A stretch of 20,111 bases of DNA from DATKYV01 sp035528275 (GTDB lineage: Bacteria; Acidobacteriota; Terriglobia; UBA7540): assembly GCA_035528275.1 (NCBI GenBank), contig DATKYV010000146.1, forward strand, positions 1 to 20,111, read 5' to 3'. The translations under genes and the position numbers were made by a program. Each line of letters opens with the position of its first letter. The first letter of the stretch is position 1. Under the pieces are notes generated by a model, which saw only the letters and a list, made by a program, of their open reading frames with translations, did no database searches and was not told where the DNA came from. This document shows positions 8,277 through 16,099 of this stretch, in pieces.

Positions 8277-10322
8277 TTAGTGGCTCCCTTGACCCGCCAT
8301 CTCCACCAGCTTGCGGATGGACGGGACAATCATAATGAGAAGTTCCGCGCGCGGCTTCGCGGCACGCGTCAGTAGATCGCTCTGGGCGTCGACCCAGGAC
8401 CTGGGAGCGACCCCGCCTTTCTCCAGGTAATCCAGGGCTTTCAGGCCGGACGTCGCCAGCGCTGAAACGTCTTCGGCCAGGGGTACCGCCTCCTGGAGCA
8501 GGGAAGACCGCTTCATATCCGGGACCAAAGCGGCGGAATTGTCGCGCCACAGAGTCAGCTTCTTGCGAATCTCGGCCTTGTTGGCTCTGAAGTTTTCCAG
8601 GAGCTTGGCGAACTTCCGCGCCGCATGACTCTCCGGGCGCGTGGTATCCACCAGGCGATTGAGCGGCGTCAGGCTGGTGTAGTCACGGGACTGCTCGCGC
8701 GCGTAAAACTTTACGGGCTCCAGAAGATCGGCCAACTTCCTCAGAGGCTCGGTCGGCCTGCCGTCCGTCAGCCGTTCGAGCATCAGCGGGTAGCTGGAGC
8801 GGTGAGTCACCCCCAGCCGATCCAGTTTGCGGCTCACAATGTCCAGGCGCCGGTACATCGAATCAACGTCTTTCACCGCCTGCGGCGACCACAGCCTTTC
8901 GGCAATCGCCGCGTTGCGTGGCCAGATGCGGGAATCGATGTTTTCCGGCGTCACATACTCCACCCACATGCAGGCCTCGCCGCCCAGGATTCGCGCCTGC
9001 TCGGCCGCGGTCAAGTCGGCCGTCGCTCCTTCCATGGGATCGTTGGCGTAGTGGAACGACGTGGGGCGAATGTGGTCCAGATAGTAGCCGAAGGAGAGGA
9101 TTCCCATGTAACCCTGCCGGGCCGCGCTGGCAAGGGACTCCTGCCCGCGCCAGGACTGAACGACAATGTCCTTGGGAAGCTCGGGATGAAGGATCTCGTC
9201 CCAGCCCACCATCTTCTTCCCATGAATCTGGACGATCTTCAGGACGCGCTGGTTGAAGTACGCCTGAAGGTCGTGATTGCTCTTCATGCCGTGGTCCCGC
9301 ATGAAGGCCTGAATGCTGGGGCTCGAGTCCCACTGTTTGCCGCTGACCTCGTCGCCGCCGATGTGGAAATATTCGTCGGGAAATAGCGCCGCCATCTCGC
9401 CGATAAAATCGTCGAGGAAGGGATAAAGCTCTTCCTTGGTAGGATCCATCGTGGGATCGAAGATGCCCCATTTGCGCTCAATGGAGTAAGGGCCGGGAGC
9501 GCTGGCGAGCGTGGGGTATCCGACGAACCATGCGGTGGTGTGACCGGGCATATCGAATTCCGGGACCACGCGGATGCCGCGGTCGCGGGCGTAGTCGATA
9601 ACCTCGCGCACCTGCTCCTGCGTGAAGCATTTCCCGTCGGAACCCATTTCATGGAGCCTGGGGAATTTCTTGCTCTCGATTCGGAATCCCTGGTCGTCCG
9701 AAAGGTGCCAATGAAAGACGTTCAGTTTCAGCGCCGCCATGGCGTCGAGGTTGCGCTTGATCACCGGCAGAGGCATCCAGTGGCGGCACACGTCAATCAT
9801 CAGTCCCCGCCAGGGAAAGCGCGGGTTGTCTTCAATCAGTACCGCGCCGGCGCCAAATCCCTGCGCATCCAATTCGATCCATTGCAGAAACGTCTCGATT
9901 CCGCGCAGCACGCCCACGGGTGTGGGGGCCGTAATGCGCGCCCGGTTGGCAGCCACTTCGAGTTTGTAGGATTCATTTTCCCTGACCGACTGGACCGCCT
10001 CCCCGGGGCCCGCGCAATCAATCACCAGTGTGGCTCGCGAGGCATCCGGCTCGACCTCTTCGGGCATTGGGATTCCGGTTTGCTTTTCCAGCCGGCGGAG
10101 CAGGCACCTCGCGGCATTTTCCAGTCGGACCTCCCGGTAACCGGTAAAGCCCACGCTGAACGACGCGTCGATCGCCAGCCGCCCTTCACGTTCCACAAGC
10201 TTTGCGGGCTGGGGCATCAAATTGTTGTCCCGGGCGCTCAGCGGGGCCGCAATCGCGGACAGAATTATGAGCATGAGCGGCATTCCCAGTTGGCGTGGCG
10301 TTCCATTGTGTAAGTTATGCAA
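8277..10322 (-). CDS. Exported GH20 beta-N-acetylhexosaminidase
   Basis: 681 aa from TTG 10322. The start is chosen because GGGAGG lies 6 nt upstream and a signal peptide (MPLMLIILSAIAAPLSA) begins 13 residues in; ATG 10283 is the alternative but has no clear ribosome binding site. Domains are a GH20b-type N-terminal domain, the GH20 TIM barrel opening with FPWRGLMIDVCRHW, and a long helical C-terminal extension. Catalysis is substrate-assisted: D324-E325 in FHIGGDEVSG is the conserved pair, with E325 the acid. It releases terminal beta-GlcNAc or GalNAc, predicted outside the cytoplasm. It is the first gene of the minus-strand group. The open frame continues upstream to 11300, but that part is the shadow of the SIMPL gene and should not be included. 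Confidence 0.92.
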   Translation of the reverse strand: MHNLHNGTPRQLGMPLMLIILSAIAAPLSARDNNLMPQPAKLVEREGRLAIDASFSVGFTGYREVRLENAARCLLRRLEKQTGIPMPEEVEPDASRATLVIDCAGPGEAVQSVRENESYKLEVAANRARITAPTPVGVLRGIETFLQWIELDAQGFGAGAVLIEDNPRFPWRGLMIDVCRHWMPLPVIKRNLDAMAALKLNVFHWHLSDDQGFRIESKKFPRLHEMGSDGKCFTQEQVREVIDYARDRGIRVVPEFDMPGHTTAWFVGYPTLASAPGPYSIERKWGIFDPTMDPTKEELYPFLDDFIGEMAALFPDEYFHIGGDEVSGKQWDSSPSIQAFMRDHGMKSNHDLQAYFNQRVLKIVQIHGKKMVGWDEILHPELPKDIVVQSWRGQESLASAARQGYMGILSFGYYLDHIRPTSFHYANDPMEGATADLTAAEQARILGGEACMWVEYVTPENIDSRIWPRNAAIAERLWSPQAVKDVDSMYRRLDIVSRKLDRLGVTHRSSYPLMLERLTDGRPTEPLRKLADLLEPVKFYAREQSRDYTSLTPLNRLVDTTRPESHAARKFAKLLENFRANKAEIRKKLTLWRDNSAALVPDMKRSSLLQEAVPLAEDVSALATSGLKALDYLEKGGVAPRSWVDAQSDLLTRAAKPRAELLIMIVPSIRKLVEMAGQGSH

Positions 10323-10382
10323 TGAATTCCTCCCTTGCCCGGCGGGTTCAATCCTCGAGATTTCGGACTGGACAGTATGGCC

Positions 10383-10398
10383 ATGCCTTTCGAGGCAT
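10383..10398. promoter_or_regulatory. Inverted repeat upstream of the GH20 gene (possible operator)
   Basis: ATGCCT and AGGCAT are perfect arms around TTCG. It lies 61 nt upstream of the GH20 start, in the 318-nt divergent interval 10323-10640. I found no convincing -35/-10 pair for either direction there, so the assignment as an operator is tentative. Confidence 0.25.
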
Positions 10399-10640
10399 TT
10401 GATTTGGCGCGTCAACGATAGATAAACTCTTCCCACTTTGCAACCGTCTGGCCAGCGACCGGGCCCCGCCTGCCGCAGCCGGAATGCCATCTGTGCTGGC
10501 GCGTTCTTGACTTGCAGGTTGAGCGGCGTTTTACTTGACGAATTCCTGTCAGTCCGCACGTGGGCACCTTCTCTTGGGCCGGCCTCGCGCGGGTTGAGGC
10601 AGGTCAGCCCAAACAAGACGTGAAAACAAGAGAGGTTGCC

Positions 10641-11396
10641 ATGACCGCCTATCGAATCATCATGTTTGCCATTCTCGCGGGGCTTGCTCAGCCGGCGTTC
10701 GCGCAAGTTGCCCTTGACGCCGCTCGGAGTCAGCCCGCCATGATTTCCGTATCCGGTTCGGCAGAGGTCAAGGTTCCGCCCAATGAAATCGATTTGGATG
10801 TCGGAGTCGAGGTGCGGAACCCGAACCTTGACCAGGCAAAGGCGCAAAACGACGAGAAGGTGGCCGGCGTTCTCAAGTTCCTGAAAGACAGTGGCATTGA
10901 CGCGAAGGATGTCCAAACCGATTTCGTCGGCATCCATCCCGAGTTCAAAAACGAGCGCGACACCATACCGGAAATCTACGTGGTGCAGCGAAGCATCGGG
11001 ATTCGGCTCCGCAAGGTTTCTGATTTTGAGAAAGGGCTCACCGGCGTGCTGAAAAATGGCGTGAACTACGTCCACGGAATCGACTTTCGCACCACGGAAC
11101 TGCGGAAGCATCGCGATACCGCCCGGCAGATGGCCATTCACGCCGCCAGGGAAAAGGCCGATGCGCTCGCCCGCGAGTTGGGTGTGAAGGTCGGCAAAGT
11201 GCAGTCCATTTCCGAGAACACCTGGGGCGGTTTGTGGAGCTGGTCGGGGGGCTCCTGGGGGTCGCGGCGATACGGCGGCATGTACCAGAATGTCGCGCAA
11301 AACGCCGGCGGTGGTGGGCCCTCCGAGGACGGCAGCCTCTCCGTGGGACAGATCAGCGTCTCGGCCACCGTCAACGTGTCATTCACACTCGAGTGA
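10641..11396 (+). CDS. Exported SIMPL-domain (DUF541) protein
   Basis: 251 aa. ATG 10641 follows GAGAGG, and the product opens on a Sec signal peptide (MTAYRIIMFAILAGLAQPAFA, cut before QVALDA). The mature protein is a single SIMPL/DUF541 domain: ISVSGSAEVKVPPNEIDLDVGVE at the start, a central helix-rich part with REKADALARELGVKVGKV, and a closing QISVSATVNVSFTLE strand. The family is periplasmic and widespread (E. coli YggE is a member) with no settled biochemical role, so none is assigned. A Gly/Trp/Ser-rich loop (WGGLWSWSGGSWGSRRYGG) lies before the last strand. It is divergent from the hexosaminidase gene. Confidence 0.9.
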   Translation: MTAYRIIMFAILAGLAQPAFAQVALDAARSQPAMISVSGSAEVKVPPNEIDLDVGVEVRNPNLDQAKAQNDEKVAGVLKFLKDSGIDAKDVQTDFVGIHPEFKNERDTIPEIYVVQRSIGIRLRKVSDFEKGLTGVLKNGVNYVHGIDFRTTELRKHRDTARQMAIHAAREKADALARELGVKVGKVQSISENTWGGLWSWSGGSWGSRRYGGMYQNVAQNAGGGGPSEDGSLSVGQISVSATVNVSFTLE

Positions 11397-11531
11397 TGCC
11401 CAACGTTCCGTTGGAACGCGTAGCGGGGAGTTGCTACGGGACTGCACGGCTCTTGACATCCACGGCCGGAAGGGCAGCGGCCTGAACAACAGTCAGGGAG
11501 CCGGGAAGCGCAGAGTACGCGGGAGGTGTTT

Positions 11532-12044
11532 GTGCGACGAATTCGCTACGCGGTTGCATCGAGTTTGGACGGCTACATCGCGGGGCCGCAGGGCGAGGCG
11601 GACTGGATCATCATGGATCCGGAGATTGACTTTCGCACCTTCTTCAACCAGTTCGACACGGTTTTGGTGGGACGCCGGACGTTCGAAGCAATGGCGCGCG
11701 GCGGCAACGCCGTCATGCCCGGTATGAAGACCCTGGTTTTCTCGCGGACGCTGCGGCAACGCGATTATCCGGATGTGACAATCGTGGCGGAGAACCCTGA
11801 AAAGACGTTGGCAGCCCTTCGAACGAAGCCCGGCAAGGACATCTGGTTGTTCGGAGGCGGCCTGCTCTTTCGCAGTCTCCTCGATGCCGGAGTTGTGGAC
11901 ACGGTTGAGGTCGCGGTTATGCCGGTCCTTCTCGGCCAAGGGATCCCGTTGCTCCCGGCGCCCGCCAGGCAGGCCAAGCTGCAGCTGACCGGCCACAACG
12001 TGTATAAGACCGGCATCGTTTCGCTGGAATATGCGGTGAAATAG
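11532..12044 (+). CDS. RibD C-terminal/DHFR-like family reductase
   Basis: 170 aa from GTG 11532, chosen because GGAGG (11522-11526) ends 5 nt upstream; GTG at 11526 overlaps that site and is less likely. The fold is that of bacterial dihydrofolate-reductase-like proteins related to the RibD reductase domain: YAVASSLDGYIAG at the start, FDTVLVGRRTFEAM, KTLVFSRTL, then DIWLFGGGLLFRSLLDAGVVDTV with the Gly-rich nucleotide-binding turn, and VMPVLLGQGIPLL. It probably uses NADPH; the substrate is unknown. It lies 135 nt behind the SIMPL gene and has no signal peptide. Confidence 0.88.
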   Translation: MRRIRYAVASSLDGYIAGPQGEADWIIMDPEIDFRTFFNQFDTVLVGRRTFEAMARGGNAVMPGMKTLVFSRTLRQRDYPDVTIVAENPEKTLAALRTKPGKDIWLFGGGLLFRSLLDAGVVDTVEVAVMPVLLGQGIPLLPAPARQAKLQLTGHNVYKTGIVSLEYAVK

Positions 12045-12286
12045 ACCGCTGCCATGAAGGCGAATGCGCCTCAAGAACGCCCAACGGCAGCGCTCGGATA
12101 TCGAACCACATGAGGTAGAGTGGAGCGCGGCGTTGCCTAGGAACTCTGCTGCTCGTGACATCCCCATCGGGATGGGCCGTACCATTAGAGAGCCCAGCAG
12201 CCGATGGGTGCATTGACTGCGCTCGATGCTACAATAGACAGGCTCACCGAAGTTCCGAGTGCCTTGACGGTGCATAGGAGTCCGGA
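12045..12286. other. Gene-free interval with small hairpin upstream of hicB
   Basis: No coding frame can be supported here. A 6-bp hairpin, CATCCC/GGGATG, lies at 12159-12174 with a 4-nt loop. It could be an operator for the toxin-antitoxin unit or chance. Confidence 0.3.
12227..12235 (+). promoter_or_regulatory. Possible extended -10 promoter of hicBA
   Basis: TGC followed by TACAAT (12230-12235) fits an extended -10 element. The TTGACT at 12213-12218 is only 11 nt away and cannot serve as its -35 at normal spacing. The transcript would start near 12242, about 45 nt before hicB. Confidence 0.35.
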
Positions 12287-12481
12287 ATGAAAACAGCAAA
12301 GTTCACTTACTGGCAAGATGGCGACTACTACCTGGGGTTCCTCAATGACTATCCGGATTATCAAACTCAGGGGATGTCGAAGCAAGATTTAGTCAAGAAC
12401 CTCAGGGATTTGCTTGTGGACCTCGAATCAGGCGAAATCCCGTACATTCGAAAAGTGGAAGAATTGGTCTTGGCGGATTGA
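12287..12481 (+). CDS. hicB: HicB-family antitoxin (short form)
   Basis: 64 aa. It contains the compact HicB fold (FTYWQDGDYYLGFLNDYPDY, TQGMSKQDLVKNLRDLLVDL, then GEIPYIRKVEEL), which neutralises the HicA mRNA interferase. It is far shorter than HicB proteins that carry a C-terminal HTH or RHH DNA-binding domain, and nothing here supplies one, so autoregulation by DNA binding must use another route or be absent. AGGAG (12276-12280) lies 6 nt before ATG 12287. The stop TGA overlaps the TTG start of hicA. Order is antitoxin first, the reverse of the E. coli hicAB operon. Confidence 0.88.
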   Translation: MKTAKFTYWQDGDYYLGFLNDYPDYQTQGMSKQDLVKNLRDLLVDLESGEIPYIRKVEELVLAD

Positions 12482-12651
12482 AAAGACGCGACCTCATCAA
12501 GAAGCTCGAGGAGATTGGCTGTGTGCTGGTCCGCCACGGGGCAAGCCACGATTGGTACACCAACCCAAGAACAAAGAAGTCGCAGCCGGTTCCTCGCCAC
12601 AGTGAGGTTCACGAGGGACTGGCGGAGTCCATTATCAAGAAACTTGGCTGA
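12478..12651 (+). CDS. hicA: HicA-family mRNA interferase toxin, TTG start
   Basis: 57 aa, so easily missed by length filters. The frame opens at TTG 12478, overlapping the hicB stop by 4 nt, and reads MKRRDLIKKLEEIGC, then VRHGASHDWYTNP, PVPRHSEVHEGLA and IIKKLG. This is the double-stranded-RNA-binding-like fold of HicA. H24 in GASHD is at the catalytic histidine position, and PRHSEV is the family's conserved strand. HicA cleaves mRNA until bound by HicB. The TTG is supported by homology of the N-terminus (MKRRDLIK) and by the overlap, which suggests translational coupling; no strong separate ribosome binding site is present. The catalytic His is retained, so the toxin is probably functional. 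Confidence 0.87.
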   Translation: MKRRDLIKKLEEIGCVLVRHGASHDWYTNPRTKKSQPVPRHSEVHEGLAESIIKKLG

Positions 12652-12800
12652 CGTTGAGCGTTCCGGAAATAATCCTGTGTGTGCTCGATTTCTTTCGGCT
12701 GGGCCCACGTCGCAAGGGACGAATGCATTCCGTTTTTTGTGCTGTGCGGCGCCGCGACTCTCGCCGCGACAGGGCGAGCGGAAACAAGAAGCTCAAATCC

Positions 12801-14531
12801 ATGGGTTTTGGCGCACACGCACGCGGGTGCCTGAATAAGAGCCGTCGCCTCGGACTGTCAGGAAGGTTTAGCCTTCTCGCCTTATCGGTGTTTGGCCTGG
12901 CGCTGGGTTTTCAATCCCTTGCCTCCGGCACCGCGCCGGCGGCCAAGGGCGGGATCACCTACAAAGACATCGCCCCGCTTTCGCGCTTCTCGTACGTCTC
13001 GAACAATCACTTCACGGGCCGCAAATATTTTCCCCAGCCGATGTGCGGCGGGATTGCCATGTTCGACTACGACAACGACGGCCTCCAGGATCTCTTTTTC
13101 ACCAACGGGGCGAGCCTGCCGGAATTGAAGAAGACGGATTCGTCCTATTACAACTGCCTCCTCCGCAACAAGGGCGACGGGACTTTCGAAGACGTCACCG
13201 AGAAAGCCGGTTTGACGGGGGCGGACCTGGACTTCTGTTTCGGGGTCGCGGCCGGTGATTACGATAACGACGGCAACACCGATCTTTTCATCTGCGACGC
13301 GGGCCGCAACGCTCTCTACCATAACAACGGCAACGGGACCTTTTCGGACGTGACCGCGGGGTCGGGGTTGGACCAGAAGCCTCCCGACCTGCTGAGCGTT
13401 TGCGCCGCCTGGTTTGACTACGACGGCGACGGCCTTCTCGACCTCGTCGTTTCCCAGTACACCTACTGGAGTCCCTCGACCGACCAGCGCTGCACGATGG
13501 GCGATCAGGATTTGTACTGCAATCCCCGCATTTACAAAAGCGTGCCGCACAATCTCTTTCGCAACCTCGGCAAGGGAAAGTTTGAAGACGTCACCGAGAA
13601 ATCACATTTCGCTTCCGCCCAGGGAAAAGGAATGGGCATCGGCATCGCCGATTTCGACGGTGACGGCGCCATGGACGTCTTCGTGGCCAACGATACCGAG
13701 CCGAACTTCCTCTACCGCAACCGCAAGGACGGCACCTTCGAGGAAGTCGGCCTGATGTACGGCGTGGCATACAATGACGACGGCGCCAGCGTCTCGGGCA
13801 TGGGGTGCGACGCCAAGGACTTCAATAACGACGGATGGGTGGACGTCTATTACAGCGATCTCCAAAACCAGATCCACGGATTATTCATCAACGAAGCAGG
13901 AGAATCGTTTCGCTATCTTTCCCCGCGCTCCAACATTCAGAAGCTCAGCCGGTTTTTTTCCGGCTGGAGCAACGCCTTCGTGGACTTTGATAACGACGGC
14001 TGGAAGGATATCTACTCCGCCAACGGCGACGTCGACTATTTCGGCAATAATTCCCACCAGCACGATACGATGTGGGAAAACACAAACGGAGAAATCTTTG
14101 AGGACGTTTCGGAAAGCTTGGGGCAGGATTTCCTGCGCCTGGGTTACCAGCGCGGGTCGGCCGTCGGGGATCTGAACGACGACGGCTTCCCGGACCTGGT
14201 GGTGACCTCGTTGAACGAAAAGCCGCGCATCATGCTCAATTCGGCCGGCAACGGGAATCACTGGCTGATCGTGGAGGCGGTCGGCCGCAAGAGCAACCGC
14301 GACGCCATCGGAGCCCGCATCAAATTGACCACGGATTCCGGCCGGACACTCCATAATCACGTCACCACCAGCGTCGGCTTCATGTCGTCCAGCGACAAGC
14401 GCGTTCACTTCGGGCTGGGGCAGGAGAAGAAAATCAAGTCGGTGGAAGTGCGCTGGCCGCGCGGTGCGGTTCAAACCCTGGAAAACGTCCGTGCCGACCG
14501 GATCTTGAAGGTCGAGGAGCCGCGGGATTAG
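12801..14531 (+). CDS. FG-GAP/VCBS repeat protein with C-terminal ASPIC/UnbV domain (CRTAC1-like)
   Basis: 576 aa from ATG 12801, chosen because a basic n-region and hydrophobic segment (LLALSVFGLALGF) follow within about 40 residues; upstream ATGs at 12654 and 12723 add an Arg-rich stretch unlike the family. Seven DxDxDG-type calcium loops recur from residue 88 onward (FDYDNDGLQD, GDYDNDGNTD, FDYDGDGLLD, ADFDGDGAMD, KDFNNDGWVD, VDFDNDGWKD, GDLNDDGFPD), consistent with a seven-bladed integrin-like propeller. The last 100 residues are an ASPIC/UnbV domain (DAIGARIKLTT, VHFGLG, VEVRWPRGAVQTL). Such proteins are exported and presumed adhesive or binding; no enzyme activity is implied. The ribosome binding site is weak (AAGAAG). 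Confidence 0.9.
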   Translation: MGFGAHARGCLNKSRRLGLSGRFSLLALSVFGLALGFQSLASGTAPAAKGGITYKDIAPLSRFSYVSNNHFTGRKYFPQPMCGGIAMFDYDNDGLQDLFFTNGASLPELKKTDSSYYNCLLRNKGDGTFEDVTEKAGLTGADLDFCFGVAAGDYDNDGNTDLFICDAGRNALYHNNGNGTFSDVTAGSGLDQKPPDLLSVCAAWFDYDGDGLLDLVVSQYTYWSPSTDQRCTMGDQDLYCNPRIYKSVPHNLFRNLGKGKFEDVTEKSHFASAQGKGMGIGIADFDGDGAMDVFVANDTEPNFLYRNRKDGTFEEVGLMYGVAYNDDGASVSGMGCDAKDFNNDGWVDVYYSDLQNQIHGLFINEAGESFRYLSPRSNIQKLSRFFSGWSNAFVDFDNDGWKDIYSANGDVDYFGNNSHQHDTMWENTNGEIFEDVSESLGQDFLRLGYQRGSAVGDLNDDGFPDLVVTSLNEKPRIMLNSAGNGNHWLIVEAVGRKSNRDAIGARIKLTTDSGRTLHNHVTTSVGFMSSSDKRVHFGLGQEKKIKSVEVRWPRGAVQTLENVRADRILKVEEPRD

Positions 14532-14575
14532 TGCGCGGCTGCCAAGCGAGGGTTACCATCCGTGGTCAGAGGGTT

Positions 14576-14592
14576 GTCCCGCTCTGCGGGAC
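14576..14592 (+). terminator. Hairpin after the FG-GAP gene, no T-run
   Basis: GTCCCGC and GCGGGAC form a perfect 7-bp stem around TCT, 45 nt after the stop at 14531. There is no U-tract, so intrinsic termination is uncertain. Confidence 0.3.
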
Positions 14593-14609
14593 CGCCGCCA
14601 TAGCGCCCA

Positions 14610-14680
14610 CTCACCCCTTAGCCCCTCTCCTCCTCAGAAGTGGGAGAGAGTGTCCCCAGGCACGCCGGGGGACGGGTGAG
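14610..14680. repeat. Structured noncoding palindromic repeat, MITE/REP-like
   Basis: CTCACCC (14610-14616) and GGGTGAG (14674-14680) are terminal inverted repeats around two further hairpins: CTCTCC/GGAGAG (14625-14648) and GTCCCC-a-GGC/GCC-g-GGGGAC (14652-14673). This nested layout, directly upstream of a damaged gene, suggests a dispersed non-autonomous repeat. Copy number cannot be seen here. Confidence 0.45.
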
Positions 14681-14703
14681 GGAGCTGAGAGCTTCGTGCA
14701 CTC

Positions 14704-15114
14704 ATGAGCGTCTTCGCGGCAATTGACGTCGGCTCGAACTCCGTGCGGCTCAGGATCGCGCGCGTGGTCGGCCACCGGCTGCAGACGATCCACGAGGACC
14801 GCACGGTGACGCGCCTGGGCGAATCGGTCTTCCGCTCCGGAATCCTCGCTCCCCAGGCCATGGACGCCACGGTCTTGAGCGGCGAGGACGACGAATGCGT
14901 TCCCCGGGCGGCGGTTCTGCTTCGATTGGCGAAAGCCATGAATCACGGGCCGGGAGGGAATATCAAGCGCGTCGCCGCGGTCTTGGACGCCCGGGGGGTG
15001 AATCTCCGGCTGACGGCCAGGAAGAGTGCGGACCTCGAGGTGTGGCTGCTGCAAAAGGAGAAGGACCTCTTTCTGGAAGTGTTCGGCCGGGAACTGGTTC
15101 TGGATGTTTCCTGA
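14704..15114 (+). pseudogene. Ppx/GppA exopolyphosphatase remnant with internal in-frame deletion
   Basis: 136 aa, against several hundred for the family (about 300 for short and about 500 for HD-containing members). The N-terminus is typical: AAIDVGSNSVRLRIARV (phosphate-1 nucleotide-binding loop) to TRLGESVFRSGILAPQAM. At about residue 55 it passes directly into what looks like the C-terminal HD-region tail (RAAVLLRLAKAMNHG, RKSADLEVWLLQKEKDLFLEVFGRELVLDV). Most of the ASKHA core and the HD motif are missing, so it cannot be an active exopolyphosphatase or pppGpp phosphatase. The frame stays open through the junction, which means either a recent clean deletion or a retained short protein. 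ATG 14704 has only a weak GGGAG upstream, and the structured repeat ends 23 nt before it. Confidence 0.72.
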
Positions 15115-15192
15115 TTCACAGGATCGCCGCCAGGCGGCGCTGTCCGCGTCTGGGTGCATGAAAGAATTGTCAAATCAAATTGGCGTCGCTTC

Positions 15193-15221
15193 TTGAAACC
15201 TGGCACGACATCGCGTATAAA
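15193..15221 (+). promoter_or_regulatory. Promoter of the DUF1080 gene
   Basis: TTGAAA (15193-15198) and TATAAA (15216-15221) are separated by exactly 17 nt. A start near 15228 leaves a 5' UTR of about 48 nt. Confidence 0.55.
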
Positions 15222-15275
15222 CCATACTTCTCCGGATCTTCCGCAGATGACGAACCGTCCGAAAGGAGACTGAAC

Positions 15276-16073
15276 ATGCGCATTCATCGCTGGATTGCCG
15301 TTTTACCCGTGGCCGCCCTGGTCCTCGGCCTCGGCGCAGCTCTGGCGGGCAGCCCGCCCGGCCAGGTGGACGAACGATGGGGAATTCATGACCGAGACCG
15401 CCCGCATCCCGCGATCATTACTCCCGGCACCGCCAGCACTCAGGAAAAGGCGGGGCAGCCGCCTTCCGATGCCACGGTGCTTTTCGGCGGCAAAGACCTT
15501 TCCGACTGGGTCTCTGCCAAGGGCGGACCCGCGCCGTGGAAGGTGGGGAACGGATATTTTGAGGCGGTCGCTAAGAGCGGCGCCATCGAGACCAAACAGG
15601 GTTTCGGCGACTGTCAGTTGCACGTCGAGTGGGCGGCGCCCGACCCGCCCCACGGCGAAGACCAGGACCGCGGCAACAGCGGCATCTACCTGATGGGCCT
15701 CTACGAGGTCCAGGTGCTTGACTCGTATAAGAACGTGACCTACGCCGACGGTCAGGCTTCGGCGGTTTATGGGCAATACCCGCCGCTGGTGAACGCCGTG
15801 CGCCCGCCCGGCCAATGGCAGACCTACGACATCGTCTTCCGTCGGCCACGCTTCGACAAGGACGGAAAGGTTTTGCAGCCTGCTTACGTCACGGTATTCC
15901 ACAACGGCGTTCTCACCCAGGACCATGTCGCCCTGACCGGCCCGACCGCGCACAAGGCGCGTCCGCCTTACAAAGCGCACGCGGATAAGTTGCCGCTCTC
16001 CCTCCAGGATCACGATCATCCCGTCCGTTATCGCAACATCTGGATTCGGGAGCTGCCGGGAGACGGCAAGTAA
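15276..16073 (+). CDS. Exported DUF1080 protein (3-keto-disaccharide hydrolase type)
   Basis: 265 aa. AAAGGAG (15262-15268) lies 7 nt before ATG 15276, and a Sec signal peptide follows (MRIHRWIAVLPVAALVLGLG, then AALAGS). The mature protein is one LamG-like DUF1080 jelly roll: TVLFGGKDLSDWVS, PAPWKVGNGYFEAV, FGDCQLHVEWAAP, GNSGIYLMGLYEVQVLDSY, QWQTYDIVFRRPRFDKDGK, VTVFHNGVLTQDHVALTG and a closing PVRYRNIWIREL. The Pfam family name comes from members that hydrolyse 3-keto-disaccharides; activity here is inferred from the fold only. It has its own promoter and is followed by the palindromic element at 16100-16206. Confidence 0.9.
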   Translation: MRIHRWIAVLPVAALVLGLGAALAGSPPGQVDERWGIHDRDRPHPAIITPGTASTQEKAGQPPSDATVLFGGKDLSDWVSAKGGPAPWKVGNGYFEAVAKSGAIETKQGFGDCQLHVEWAAPDPPHGEDQDRGNSGIYLMGLYEVQVLDSYKNVTYADGQASAVYGQYPPLVNAVRPPGQWQTYDIVFRRPRFDKDGKVLQPAYVTVFHNGVLTQDHVALTGPTAHKARPPYKAHADKLPLSLQDHDHPVRYRNIWIRELPGDGK

Positions 16074-16099
16074 GATTGCAGAGGCTGACCTATTGAGAT

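Noticed and set aside
10323..11300. Minus-strand extension of the GH20 frame to a 1007-aa product
   Set aside because: The extra part is antisense to the SIMPL gene, which has a signal peptide, ribosome binding site and family sequence. GGGAGG plus a signal peptide place the real start at 10322.
11404..11418. CGTTCC/GGAACG hairpin as a terminator after the SIMPL gene
   Set aside because: The stem is only 6 bp with a 3-nt loop, and there is no T-run.
12213..12218. TTGACT as -35 of hicBA
   Set aside because: Only 11 nt separate it from TACAAT. The TGC before the -10 better explains promoter activity.
12882..13550. Minus-strand frame rich in Val/Ala opposite the FG-GAP gene
   Set aside because: The repeated DxDxDG codons read backwards give VVVV/IAVV patterns. 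It is an artefact of the repeats.
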